From Torreya grandis (taxonomy: Eukaryota; Streptophyta; Pinopsida; Cupressales; Taxaceae): a stretch of 64,000 bases of DNA. The DNA is taken from the NCBI GenBank assembly GCA_037957365.1, contig JARHVA010005491.1, positions 624,001 through 688,000 on the forward strand, written 5' to 3'. Numbering within the stretch: position 1 is the stretch's first letter; the number at the start of each line of letters is the position of its first letter. The notes beneath the pieces were generated by a model. It saw only the letters and a list, made by a program, of their open reading frames with translations. It did no database searches and was not told where the DNA came from. Position numbers and translations under genes: made by a program. This document shows, in pieces, positions 11,266-24,865 of the stretch.

Positions 11266-13480
11266 GGTAATTTCAATTTTGTAATAGAGACCTCAAATTT
11301 AAAGGTTACTCCTTCCATTTACAAATTAGCTTCAAAGCTAAAGGATACTCTAACATTTAATTGTATGATCAAGAATGGGAATTTGATAAAAACATGTTTT
11401 AGACCATCTTTTACATGTTTTTAAAATTAACAAGAAACTTTGTTTTAGTACTTAATGAAACATTTTGGTGCTTAAGATGAATGTTTGATAGTTATACTTT
11501 CAAAGTTATAACTTAAGACCAAGGGGTCAAAATAACACCACTTAATGTTTTAAATTGGTGCTTAAAAATTAACTCATCTTTCCAATTTTTTGCATTCAAT
11601 AGTTGTTTAAACTAGTGTTTGTTTGGTAAAGAGAGGGATGTCACATGTATGCTCTTCCACTTGTCCCCTTTAGGGAACCCTTCGAATCAAAAGTACCCAT
11701 TGTTATTACAAAAAACTTAGTCTAAGGCTTAGAAAAAATGTCGTCTAAAGCACTCCCCAAAAACTCACAATAGTTTAGGTGATCTTGAAAATGACCCTAA
11801 AGTATTTCTATTATTTCTTTTATTTTATTTCATCTTGGCTTACCATGGGGACTTCATTACCTCATATAAGTTTTGTAGGAAAGCTTTAACCTAGGGTTTC
11901 ATCTCCTAGAATTGACTTCATCCACTCCATCTAGGATTAAAGGTTTGAGTGATTAAACCACCTTCTAGTGATGGAGTTGCACACAAGATGTATCTACACT
12001 TTGGACATCGTACTATGATGAGCAAACAATGAATATAGTGGTTACAAAAATGGTAAGAGCCTTTTTTAATAATTCAAGTGTCATGGACACTTAATTATGT
12101 GATTTTATTTTTCAATGTGATGTGAAATTCATTATGTAATTGATTCCCCTAGAAACATTTGAAAACATGTTAGTTTAGTCAACCCCACATTAGCATACCC
12201 TTACTAAGATTTAGACTATTATACTTAGTGTATTATGGTCATTTTTTATTGGTATGTTTTGTAGTTAAACCTTTTTTGTTTATAAACCATGTAAAAATTA
12301 TGTATTTGAGTTGAGAAGGGTAGAGTTATGCTTCCTAAATTATGTCAAACCATTTTTGTCTTTGAGTCTTTTAAAACATAGCATGGATTACATCATTCAA
12401 GCATACTTACACCATTAGGCTACTCAATTTGTTTCAAGACTTGTTTACCATTATATATTTAAAAAAATTATTTCAAACCATGTCATGTATACCATTTGGA
12501 CCTTTGCCTTATGCCATCATGCTATCTGATCTTTTCTATCTTGTTTGGTCAAATACTAGTTTTCAATTAACCTTGTTAAGTTTGGATTAAAACATTGATT
12601 GATTTATATTTGGACCTCAATTTTTGGGGTTGATACATATATCTTTGTCATTAATCAATTACCCAAAATTGAAAACTATTGATGGTTGGTTTATTCAATG
12701 CCTATCCTCATCATTTTTTGTGCATTTATTTAGGAGAACATAACCTTTCTCCAAAATCCTTTTGCCTCATGCCTTATGCCAATTTATCATTTTTATTTTT
12801 GATTCTATGTGTTGGGTCTATGTCAAAGTTATTTCCAAACTTTTTAGATTAAATCAAATCATATCATGCCATTGTTTCAATTCTAGATTTTGACACCATT
12901 TGGCTAAAAGTCTTAGCATAGCCTGTTTGAGCCTAGCTTTTGAATCTACATTTGGATAAAAGACCTAGCAACTCTTTTCCCTTTCATACTTTAGACCTTG
13001 TTTGGAACTCTTTGACCTAGACTTTTAACATTTCATTTTTTATTTAGATGCTTGATGTTTTGTGCATATGACATTTGACATTAGACTATTTTATTGAAAA
13101 TCTTAGCATACATTATTTTAGAGATACATCTCCACATTCAAACCACATTAGACATATAGCTCCACGTTTGACCAAGTTAGACCAATTTTAAACCATTTAT
13201 CCTTTGGACATAGTTTTTTAGAGTTTACAAAACTCTGGGCCTTTTGTTTTAGAGCTTTCCTCATTTATGAAAATATGTCTAGATACACTTGTGGTGGAGT
13301 CATGTACAATCTAAATTATGCTAGAATGGCCACACAAAATTTGACTAGAAACCCTTAGAGAGATAGATTTTCTAAGGAGTTTAATTATTTTCCCTATAAT
13401 ATACCATATGGGGAATAAAGTGAAGAACCAACTTATAATCAAAATCAAGTTATTGACTAGGATGATATGGTTTATGAGGA
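11266..13480 (+). other. Interior of the nested element, no recognised coding region
   Basis: About 2.2 kb of AT-rich sequence inside the LTR pair. I see no retroelement motif on either strand and no strong repeat. TTTGGACCTT/CATGCC words recur loosely between 12480 and 13100. Confidence 0.4.
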
Positions 13481-15070
13481 GGACTTGGATGCTTTGGCTT
13501 ATGTGAGTAATCAAGATCCACCACATTATACCATTTCTATTTTAGGACTATAATGCCTAACCATTTATATACCAAGACTTCATCTTTTTGATTTTTTGAG
13601 TAACATTTCTCTACAACACCCCAAACTTGTCCTTATAAGACCTCATCCTTTGGCTTGTGTGAGCAATCAAGCTCCACAACACCCATTCATCATTATAGGA
13701 CCTTGTTCTTTAGCTTGTGTGAAAAACCAATCCCCATACCACCATGTTGTTATCTTATCAATACTTTGTCCTTTGGTTCATGTGAGAAATAGAGCTCCAT
13801 AATGCCCTACTATTATCCAACTACATACCATTCCTCATCTAGTGCCAATTTAATAAAAACCTCCATCGATCTAATCATTTGAAGATCAAGCTATGTTTAA
13901 AACTAGTATTTTCCAGCTCATTAAAAACCAAGGCCAAGACAACCAACCAATTCTAGATGTTTTTTTAACCAACCAATTATGATAATTTAACCTATGATAA
14001 ATCACCTTTTGATCCTATATTAGTTGTCATGGATTCTCATGCTGATGAGCCAATCTTTGTTGAGTCACTTCTTAATGATTATAACTACCTTTGGGAAAAT
14101 CATTATGTCAACCATATGCCTATTTTTATAGATCCTCCTATTGACAAGCCAATTTTTGAGTTGTCTCTTAACCTTTTTACCAACTTAGAGGGGTCCCATT
14201 ATGACAAATTAATTTTTATGGATCCCATTATGCCATCATAGACCATTACTTATCCAATACCAAACATTCAACAAGACATCATTCTAATAAAGTACCCATT
14301 AGATGAAGAATCAAAGTTAGAGTTAGGGTATATTATTGAACCACTATCATATTTAGCATTAGAATCAAAACCAACATTAGTCTTGACATCAAATTTAGAT
14401 TTTTTTACATTAGAATCATATTTAGATATAGACTATGTCTATAACTTTTACAACATTGGTTATGCATGCCTCATAGATCAATTTGAATATATTTGTTATC
14501 CTTTTACAGTTCTTGAGGATGAGTGCTTAAGCATCGATAAAATTTCTCCTATTATATTTTATGAGGATTATGTAACCTCTCTCCATTCCATTACCATTTC
14601 ATAGGCCATTACCATCAACCAATATAGCCATATTATTGACATTTTATTTCTTATAAGTGTCTATTAAGACTGATAGAATCAAACTTTGTTAAATTGCATC
14701 AATGATCACATAACAACTAAGGAAGAGAAAGGAGGCCAAGAACACATTCATGTGGCAAAATAACATTATCTTAGTGAAACCTTTTCAAAGGTTCTAGGGG
14801 ACACATAAATTTTCAAAATCAACATCTTTTAGTGAAACTTTTTCAAAAGCACTAGAAGAAAATCAAAGTAAAAAACAAATGTTCATTAGTGAAACCTTCT
14901 TGGAGGTGTTATAGGACAATCAAGACAACTTCATTGGTGAAAAACTCATTAAGGCACCAATTTATAAGCACAAAATCTCTTCATTACATGATGAAGATAA
15001 AATCAAAATAACTTCTAGTCTACAACTAAATCTGATGGTAGTTAATCTCATTCCTAAATAACAAAAAAAT
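13480..15070 (+). pseudogene. Unknown ORF remnant with tandem peptide repeats
   Basis: Not a family I recognise. Three repeat zones follow one another in the plus direction. At 13493-13800 a unit of about 20 residues centred on LACVSNQAP recurs (starts near 13493, 13588, 13651, 13711 and 13773). At 14029-14240 'DEPIF', 'DKPIF' and 'DKLIF' recur with nearby 'FMDP'/'FIDP'. At 14770-14960 an ISETFSKVLE-type unit recurs about every 55 bases (14771, 14829, 14884, 14932) across frameshifts. A stretch at 14383-14604 is acidic and aromatic without repeats. Frame changes and stops separate these zones, so one protein is an inference. No zinc knuckle, protease or polymerase motif is present. It might be a strongly diverged gag or an element-specific ORF. 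Confidence 0.5.
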
Positions 15071-17430
15071 ATGGTGGTCTTTTCGAGAGCATCTTTAGAG
15101 GTATTTGGCCCTACCACAATCAAATTTATGTTTAATCTAGTATCAACAACATTACATGTGACTAAAAGTCTTGATCTTCATTTATTTCCTACCATCATTC
15201 ATTCCATTATCATCTATCATTACATTTCACAATCAAACTTACAATCCATTATTTATCCCTATTTACCATCCATATCCACACTTTCCATTATAGAGGCTAC
15301 AAGGATACCTTATCTTGATGTTTGAAAGAATAAACATCAATGACCAATAAAGATCACAAAATCATTCTTGACATCCAAATCTGCATCTAGTTCTTGACAT
15401 AACAACTATTTAGATGAGGTGTGAGCTACCAATTAACATGATCAAGTATTTTATTTCTGTCATTTGTTGATCAGGATGTGCATCTCCAATTTAGAAAGAA
15501 TAATATATTCATATGTCATTTATCATACCTAGGCTAGAACCAAACATGTACCATACCATTTCATTTTCATACCATTGTCATTGTTACATATCATTTTACC
15601 ATCATCACATATTCCTACCATTTACCCCATCACTTGGGGGGCAACCCTCCTACCATTTTATCCAATCTATCAAAACCCATCATTATCCTAAAGCAAGACC
15701 ATGCCATCCTATCATTCCATTCTTATCTATACCAAAGCCTATTTTTAAGTCATTCTACCCAATCCTATTTTTATCTTGGTTCATTTAGTTCTTCATGCAC
15801 CTTTTGTGAGAGGATTCTAATAAAATTTCAATAATCCATCAAATCTATGTTTATAATGACAATATATGAAAGTAGTGTGATAATTGATTTGGAAATATAT
15901 CTTTCATTTTTCCATCCTATAAATTTTATTTATGTGATTTTGATTATAACCACCTATGGGGAATTCAATGTCTCACCAATCTTGCTACTAATTATAACTA
16001 CCTATGGGAAAATTAGTATCATTGACCTAATCCATTATATCCTAGTTATAACTACCTATGTTCAAACTAGGGCAACACCTATTTATCATGCATTTTTACA
16101 TCACCTTGCCATTACTATTTTCATTTGACTGGCCAGTTGCTAGATTTGGGAACTTGTTGGGACCTATTTGATTTTTCTTCACAATTTGTATGGATGGAAT
16201 TACTATGACTTGATGTCATTTTAGGACTATGTAGGTCATTCTCAATTTATGTTGAGGTCACCTTAGTCCCCCTTTCCATACATTTTCACCATTTTGCAAG
16301 AAACATAAGATAAATGCTCTCACCATTTTATGAGTAGGTACCTTGTCATTCTCTAATAAGTTAAGATACCTCAAATTTCAAAAAACATTCATAACATTTA
16401 AAAATTCAAAAACATTTGTCTTATCTATGCCTAGTCAATTATCCTTGATCCAACTTACTAGGGCATGGTAATTATTAGGATGATTTATTTTCATTTTGTT
16501 TTTAGGCTTTCTATTTGTTTGTTTATTTAAATTTGTTTGTTTGTTTATTTTTTTGTTTGTTTGTTTGTTCACTTTCTTGTTTGTTTACTTTTAGTACTAT
16601 TGCCTTGACACTATTTATATTCATTCATTAGTTGATTATTAGTTAATTATTATTGATTCCATCCATATTCATATGTAAACATTATTATCATGGTTTTTAT
16701 TAGTGATGTATTATTTTCATGGTGTTCTATCATGATGCCGGCCATCACATGTTATAGTAAAAATTATCTTCAATGAGATCTACAATCAATGAAGTCATAG
16801 ATGTTTCTCCTTGGCACCTTATCAAATCCTTCCACCATTGATAAAATTAACCTATTGGCCATTCTAGTTGTATTATTTCTAGTAAGGATGAGCATCTCCT
16901 CATTGGTAGGTACAACAAAATCATTCACACTAATCAATCATATTCTTCTATTCATCTATTTCATCAATTTGCACCCACTCATATTTAATCTATTATCTAG
17001 GTTATATCCTTGAATTATTCTTGCTAATCATCCCTAATTAGGGTGAAATAATCTTTATCCAATATAGGTCCTCTTAATGATTATAATTGCCTATGGGTAA
17101 ATCATTATTTTGACTTTTATTACTGATTATAACCAGCTTTAGGAAAATTAGTAACCTTTTTAAATCAATGCATGTAAGCATTTTATCATTTATATTGATC
17201 TCAACCATAGGTTAATTCCACCTTTCTTCTTGCTTCTTTTTCAATGGACCATCCATCAACAAATGTGATGACCACTCCCTCAACGGGGCATCATCATAGG
17301 CTTCCAAAATAACATTTATAGATTTGTTATTCAATCATCATTTTATTTTTGGCATATAGGCCATCTCTCATTATTTGAAAATAAATTTATTTTTCAATGG
17401 TTTTTAACATCTTCACAAATAGGGTTAAAC
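15071..17430 (+). other. 3' part of the nested element with a recurring 26-bp motif
   Basis: Short open frames (for example 15513-15788) consist of hydrophobic residues of AT-rich DNA and have no family signal. The motif ATTATAACTACCTATGGG with a following AAATYA recurs near 15944, 15989, 16043, 17077 and 17124, and a relative occurs at 14078. A (TTTG)-type low-complexity run lies at 16500-16590. No clear polypurine tract precedes 17431. Confidence 0.5.
16500..16592 (+). repeat. TTTG/TTTA low-complexity microsatellite
   Basis: Imperfect run of GTTT units broken by ATTT and C-containing units, inside the nested element. Confidence 0.7.
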
Positions 17431-18606
17431 TATAGACACCTAAATCTGGCCACTAATAACCTCCAACCAAGATTTTGACCAATTTCTACCAAAGTGCACA
17501 ATTTGGCCTAAAAACATTAAAATACATTAAATTTTTTGAAACTAATGTATTCAAGTGATAATTTTGGCTAAGGTATCCCTAAATGGGTCAATGTATTTTA
17601 TGGATCAACTAAATTTGATTAGATCATTTTGAGTTAAAATGCCAATTTTGCACCTAGGTGCTCTAGATTGCTCTTTTTTTTATCAAATATCTTACACAAG
17701 ACATGTGCCTTTGTTATTTGGTTTTGGAAACATCATAAATGGTATAATGGATCCAATTCATCTAACATCACATCCTAATTTTAATCTAGTCAAATTTTAG
17801 ACCAGTAACATGACATTTTGATCAATTTGATTAGTTTGTGCACAAATTGCCAAGGTTTTGCATCACAGTGCTTAATTTGTTTAAGGCTAGTTAAACCAAA
17901 TCAAGTTCTTAAGTTAATTTTCCATGAGATTTGTTAAATATTTATTTTTTTAAATTTATTTCTATTAACTACATCATCAGGTGACATCATTTCTTGGGAA
18001 GACTCCCTAGGCCATAAATGCATAAAATATCATTGTTAACCCCTCCCATGCCTCATCAATGCCTCCCATGCCTCCTAAATTCCCCTCTATCCAAAATATT
18101 TATGAACCTATTTATGTATTTTAATTATATAATTATATTAATCCTTAGCCACACATCTCAATCTTGAGATGGATGCTTTAGGTTGATTCTAGTCATTTTC
18201 CAAAATCTATAAATAAGAGGCCTTGCCACAGGAATTTTAAGCTCTGATATGCCAAAGTTATAATTCTAAATTGATTCCAAAGATTCATGAAATTAGTGTT
18301 ATAATTCAAAAATATTGAGACAAAATCCAAGCCAAATCCAAGCTAGGTGCCAAAGAGAGATGGAGGATAGCCAAGATCCATTGCAATAGATTTCAGGAGC
18401 ACAAACTGAGTAAGCCACTAAAACAAGCTATTTGGAGCATCCAAGGAAGGTGAAGAATTTATTTGTCTTTGAATTATAGTTATGTTTCTCATTTGGTTTT
18501 TTTAAATATGATTCTCTATTGAGATAGGCTTACGGTTTTATCTTAGTGTGTTCTTTGTTTGGATTTTATTCCATTCACTAAAACCATACTAATCTCCCCT
18601 TATTAT
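17431..18606 (+). repeat. 3' LTR of the nested element
   Basis: Partner of 9500-10682. It begins TATAGACA, so the first TG is changed to TA, and homology ends around CCCCTTATTATA. The exact end is uncertain by a few bases. Confidence 0.82.
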
Positions 18607-20840
18607 AATATTATGTTCACACCAGCTACCTAATCTAAAACTGGAAGTAAGAGTTATCATGCCATGCATGACTCCCCTTATATATAGATACTCTAAGTAA
18701 AATTATACTAAAACTACCCAGCCTAAACTATACTAGAGTTGACAAAACTGTAACTGATCTTACCTTTCTATTTGTTTATAGAAAATCTAGGTTTTCTACT
18801 ATTTGGATAGAATCATTCAAAATAGGACACTTTGTTATCTTGTGTTATAGTACAAGTATGGTGCTCTTGTCCTTTGTTTTTTCTAATTACTATTTTTTAT
18901 TTCTCACTATTTTCTTGGTCTATTTTTCTTTGTTTGGGTTCTGATTGCTATTCTTAGTGTTCTAAAAACAATTTTTTTGACTGGTAGAAGCCTCTGATCT
19001 CTATGACAAAACCCTTGATTGTTGACCCCTCTTTTGAGGGTAGGAATGAAAACCATACAATGACTTCCCCTAAAATAAAGAACCCTACAAGTGTGTTATT
19101 CTATGAAATACATGATATAGCAATGACAATCAAAAAAATGTCTCAAGATATAACAAGTTTGTATTAGAGATGGTTAGATCAATAGGGGTATGTCTAGATA
19201 GATGTAACAATGTAATATCATGTGCTCTATACTAAATTGAAACTGTAAATCTGGTTAGTTATTAGTTTTCAAGGAGGGATGGAGCATGATTTCCATTGTG
19301 ACATCTAAGAAAGTAAGATAATGCATGATGTGGATCATGGCATTGCAAATAATGAAAAGCAAACAAGTAATAGGCATGCAAATAAAGAAGTAAGAACACA
19401 AAAGTGGCCAAGGGTCCAAGAAAACAAGGGACATGGGCACATATCACTCAAAATAGGAAAGCAATTATATAAGGCATTTTCAAATGCCACATACACATAT
19501 AATTAAAAACAAGCAAGGTTGGCATGAGGGCCACAAGCACATAAAAGTGTACAAGCAAAGGACATTGGCAAATGTCGTAAGGTTCATACAAGAATAAAAA
19601 CAAAGGACATTGGAAAATTTCCTAAGGCACACAAAGGAGATAAAATAGGAATTGAGAAATGCAATCACATCTAGCTATGCAAAGCAAGAAAGGAAGACAT
19701 GTAAATGATAGAAATAAAATCGCATCTAAATAATCAAAACAAGAAGTAAAAGTATGCAAAACATGTAGTACAAGACTAGGTAGATGCTAAGAAATACACA
19801 AGTGTTATATACTAATGAGTGTTAAAATAATAATCTGTATAAGCTAGTAAGTAATGTACATCAACATGATAACTAGAGTGTGTGGTGTAGGAATGACATA
19901 ACCTAGATTGTGTAGTCATGTAGAAGATGCCCCTAGTGGGTATACATATTGATGTATGTGTCAAATTTAGAATTAATATTACTCCTCAATGGGTAGAGTG
20001 AATCAATTAAAGATCTAGGTGTCATTGCACACACTCAAAGAATATCAATAAAATCATGGTAATGTAGATAAATTGACAAATAATAGCATAGAAAAATAAA
20101 ATGTAAGTCTATAATGGTAATATAAATGTAAAGAATGGATGATGCATACAGTTGAAATGTTTTTGATGTTTTGAGTTATTTGAATGTTTTTATATTTTGA
20201 GTTATTTTAATGTTTTTAGTATTTTAAAAATAAATTGTGTACATGCAAGATAAGGAAACTATGTACATGAAATTAAAAATAATCTATGTAAAAAAAGATT
20301 AAAAAGAAAGGATACTAACTGATGAGTCTCATGAGAGACTCCCTATCATGGTTTCTTGTATCAAGGAGAGGTATCATGCATGATCATGAAGCATGATGGA
20401 AGGGCTAACACTGTGGATCTAAAAGTTTTGTATGTTGTAAGTGTTCTAAAATTTCTATAGTTGAAACCAACTATGGGTTCCCTCTATAAATATAAGAAGT
20501 GGATGCAACTATGGGGTTCTTAGGGACCCATCTGATAGTAGAAGAATCTCTCTAAATATATGCTCTATGTGTAGAGGCATGAGACCTCAATGGTATTACT
20601 CTAGGTGTGAATATTGTAGCTAAAAAATATCTAGATTCCTAAAACTATTTTTGATGTAGTGGTCGATCTAAGAGAGGCCTCTGTGGAAGTGCATAAAATC
20701 TTTATGTTGGTAAATGAGGCGTCAACTATGCCTGAATCTCAACTAGAGGAATAATTGTAACTGGTAGAGGAACTAAAACTAGTTAGTACAAAGTAAGAGA
20801 TGGCTCTAAAGTGGGGAATGGTAACTAATATGAAACTACA
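18607..20840 (-). other. Gypsy interior downstream of protease, no pol seen
   Basis: On the minus strand, just after protease, a spacer frame continues to about 20330 (it includes PRVIPLRSHAS near 20600) and then fades. No RT block is seen: no LNKAS/DDFPLP-type text, no YxDD and no integrase HHCC or DDE. At 19320-19640 the plus strand shows imperfect short repeats around GGACATTGG and AAATG. This stretch would join 9499 if the nested element were removed. Confidence 0.55.
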
Positions 20841-21217
20841 CCAACTGTAATAACCAATTTAGTGTGAATGAATTCCATACATCTATGAACTATAGAAGGA
20901 ACTGTGTGAATTTTATGAATCCATAGTCAACTAAGTAAAATATCAAAGACTCCTAAACTAGGAAAAATAGTAAATGGTGTGCCCACATGTGTTGAAACAA
21001 CCTATAGAGGAAGTACAATTTCACCTAATGAACTCTATATGTGCCCACTAAATATTTTAATAATTATGTCTGTCAGGATAATATCTAGCTCTAAATATCC
21101 CAAATGTTGTAATAATGTCATAGTGTACATATTCACACTAGATCCATTGATTATGAGAACATTAGGAATGGGATGATGATTAATGTAAGCTCTAATAAAA
21201 ATTTCATGGTAATCCAA
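20840..21217 (-). pseudogene. Gypsy aspartic protease remnant
   Basis: The retroviral-type aspartic protease would cut the gag polyprotein. The frame 21217-21035 reads PNVLIINGSSVNMYTMTLLQ then HLGYLELDI, matching 'VLIDNGSSLNV.P...L..LGY'; the catalytic aspartate is changed to isoleucine (I-N-G-S). After a stop the same frame continues with SSLGEIVLPL and, near 20930-20890, FDILL..LWIHKIHTVPS, matching the conserved 'F.ILLGRPWIH..GAVPSTLHQ' tail; the G of LLG is among the changed positions. It lies about 250 bases after the gag zinc knuckle on the same strand. Confidence 0.85.
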
Positions 21218-21469
21218 ATCATCCTCAACTATCTCTTATTCTAAAAAGGAGATCAAAAGTCTAGCTAGAACTCTAGAATTCTACACACCAATCATGTTGC
21301 TCAAAGGATGCGACTCAACTAAAGGTGACTGATATGTAGCTAGTGGAGGGTATGCATGATATGCATGGGAACACCTAATGTATCCCTTATCTCTTATTTA
21401 TAATATCTTGGGAAAGGATTTGAGAAAATTTTTAGAGCCTTGTCCTATGTTTGCTTTGCCTAAGGAGGC

Positions 21470-22776
21470 TCAACTAGAGTGCCAAGATCAATAAGGTTAT
21501 CATATATCAAGTCTTGTATCTTTTGTTTCAAACTAATGCATCTATATTTTGTCTGGCCTAGTGCCCTATGAAAATTACAAAATGCATTCTAATCATAACC
21601 ATGTAGAAGAGGCTTTGTTGGATTAACCTATCAAATAGGGGGAAAGATATGATATTGCATTCCAAAAGCTACTATAAGACTCTAACTAGAGATACTGGTA
21701 GATTGATAAAGTCTCATCGAGGAGGTGCTGATAAAACCACTCACTAAGGGGGCCTCTAAAGTCACATTAACTATAGGTTGATTTTACTTTCATTATCATT
21801 AACCTTTACTTTATATGGGACTTTACATTTACTCTTTTTTTGTTTCTGATATGCTTGTGTACTTGAGTTTTCCCATTAAAATTAATTTGACTTCCCTTTC
21901 ATTTAGTGTATCACATAACTAAGTGAAGGAGGAGAAAAATTTGAACATTATTCACTCATTCAAAGCTTGTAGAATACTCTATTTGAAGAGATCTTATAAT
22001 TCATGATCGGTCATGGGGCTAGTTATTTTAGCCAAGATAGTCTTCTATCGAAGAAAATAATTTATGAGATGCTCATTTGACCTTTTTTTCTATTTTGTAA
22101 CATTAGCATAAGAAACCTCATCACCTATGTTAATGTTAAAATGATCTAGGAACATGTTACCTAAAGGATTGAATGTGTTGACCATATGATTTGGTAAACT
22201 ATAGAACTATTATAGATCATAATCCTTTAAACTCCATGGAAATATCTTGGTTAATAACCAGTCATTCAAAACATAGTCAAATAATGCTACATAAAAATCT
22301 CTCAAGTATATCTCTAGATCACCCTTGACATAATATAGAGTGAGCTTAGGTTGAACACAACTTGGTGGCAAGGGTGTTGAAGAAATATGATGTGCCAATG
22401 GTGTATGAAGTAGAAAAAAATAATATAAATCCTATATTAGTCTAAAAGCACCTTGCTCAAGATGTATCACCTTGTATTGAAGAAATTTTATCTCTTTCAC
22501 AAGGGTAGCCATATCAGGAGACAATGATGTAGTAGCCATAATCAGTGGTCTCACATGGGAAGGCTGGGCTACTATAGGGGATTGTTGAGACATAGTTTCC
22601 CTTGTAGTGTCATTTGCAACTAGTTTTTATATTATTTGGGAGTATTGACCATTGTTTGATTTTTTTTGTTCTTATTGTAGTATTTTAATCATACCATCTT
22701 ATATACAATGATGTTTAGTTAAAAGTTCTTGAAGTTCCCTTTTATCAGTTTCATCAATACCGATATATTGGGCCAT
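21470..22776 (-). pseudogene. Gypsy gag remnant with capsid region and CCHC-type knuckle
   Basis: Gag forms the virus-like particle that packages element RNA. An ATG at 22776 opens MAQYIGIDETDKRELQELL, a plausible true start. Next come GDLEIYLRDFYVALFDYV and NDWLLTKIFPWSLKD (22330-22210), matching the retrotransposon gag capsid block 'GDP..HL..F...M......L....FP.SLK..A..W'. Further down, NIGDEVSYANV and NEHLINYFLR..TILAKI continue it (about 22140-22000). At about 21590-21500 CNFHRALGQTKYRCISLKQ is the zinc-binding block, with the histidine changed to glutamine (GHT to GQT). Stops include TGG-to-TAG and CGA-to-TGA changes. The frame is in good order with protease downstream. Confidence 0.85.
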
Positions 22777-23136
22777 TGTTAAAGTAGCGAAACAAATAAA
22801 AAATGGATTGAAATTTTTGCAATAAGTTTTAATAATAAAAATTTAATGGAAGGAAATTAATAAATAAAGAAAATTTAAAGTCCTAAAAATAAAAAACTTG
22901 AATATGCATAAAAAGATAGGAAGCTCACAAACATGTAAGGTGATACCTTAATAAGCAAAGGGACCTAGAAAAATTAGCTAGGGTTTGAAAGATTTTTAAA
23001 AAAAAAATTACTATGATGAATTTAAAAATTAAATATGAAAATTTGATTTAAATATGTAGGAAAAAATTTGAAAAATACTATAAAAATCAGCAAGTAATTT
23101 TCCCTAGGGTTTCTAGGGTTTTTGTGTAGAAATGAA

Positions 23137-23155
23137 GTTAGTTGGGTTCACCAAA
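23137..23155 (-). promoter_or_regulatory. PBS-like site inside the 5' LTR
   Basis: Minus-strand TTTGGTGAACCCAACTAAC begins right where homology between the two LTRs stops (the 5' LTR ends AAATCA). TGG at the start is what a tRNA 3' CCA would pair with. I do not assign a tRNA. Confidence 0.5.
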
Positions 23156-24482
<1,327 letters not shown>

Positions 24483-24691
24483 CCAACCCTTACCTCAATC
24501 CACTTAAAAACCCTCTTTGTTAGATATATTGGGACCTCCTTCCAAAATTCCATTTTTTTTATAATATGTCTCCATCCTTGAATTCTTCCCTACTTCCACG
24601 ATCCTTAGTCCCCTCCCCATCCCCATCACCTTTATCCCATTTTGAATAAAAAATTTAACTTTTTCCTTCCCACCCATAATTTTTCCATCCA
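24483..24691. other. Pyrimidine-rich spacer between the gypsy LTR and the copia LTR
   Basis: The plus strand is strongly pyrimidine-rich with four C-runs at 24610-24613, 24615-24618, 24621-24624 and 24636-24638. The minus-strand open frame 24692-24504 has no family signal that I recognise. Confidence 0.5.
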
Positions 24692-24865
24692 CTGGTCTTA
24701 CTAAATAAGTTATTTTACATTCCTATTGGAATATGAAGAGTCACATTGGGGATTTGAAATGAGAAATCATTTTGGATTTTAAATTTTAATTTTTTCTCTC
24801 ATTCAATATTGAATTGTTAAATATAATTTCATTTCCATTCCATCAATATTCTTTTTGGCTTGTGA
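24692..24865 (+). repeat. 5' LTR of the copia element (outer end truncated or diverged)
   Basis: Matches 30385-30558 (for example CTCATTCAATATTGAAT and TCACATTGGG). It ends TTGTGA where the 3' copy ends TTGTCA. The first 60 or so bases expected from the 3' copy are not recognisable. Confidence 0.7.

Larger units (their letters stand above)
9500..18606 (+). mobile_element. LTR element without recognisable gag/pol (LARD-like), nested in the gypsy element
   Basis: Direct repeats 9500-10682 and 17431-18606 bound a 6.7 kb interior. The left repeat begins TGTAGACA and ends at about TTGCA; it is followed by a leader with GCATGCCTAGTGGGAC (10701-10716), which places the 5' LTR on the left. I found no RT, integrase, protease or gag motif on either strand of the interior. 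It instead carries a decayed ORF region rich in repeated peptides (about 13480-15070) and several short repeats. This fits a large retrotransposon derivative that would need enzymes from another element. The LTRs differ by roughly 15% by eye. Confidence 0.78.

Noticed and set aside
13311..13526. Minus-strand frame inside the nested element
   Set aside because: The peptide repeats in the plus direction explain this stretch better; the minus frame has no family signal.
23100..23125. CTAGGGTTTCTAGGGTTTTT, like plant telomere repeat TTTAGGG
   Set aside because: Only two imperfect units; isolated TTTAGGG-like words elsewhere (for example near 62175) also lack an array.
24504..24692. Glycine- and lysine-rich minus-strand frame as a small gene
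   Set aside because: Its composition follows the C-rich plus strand; no family is recognised and it sits between two LTRs.
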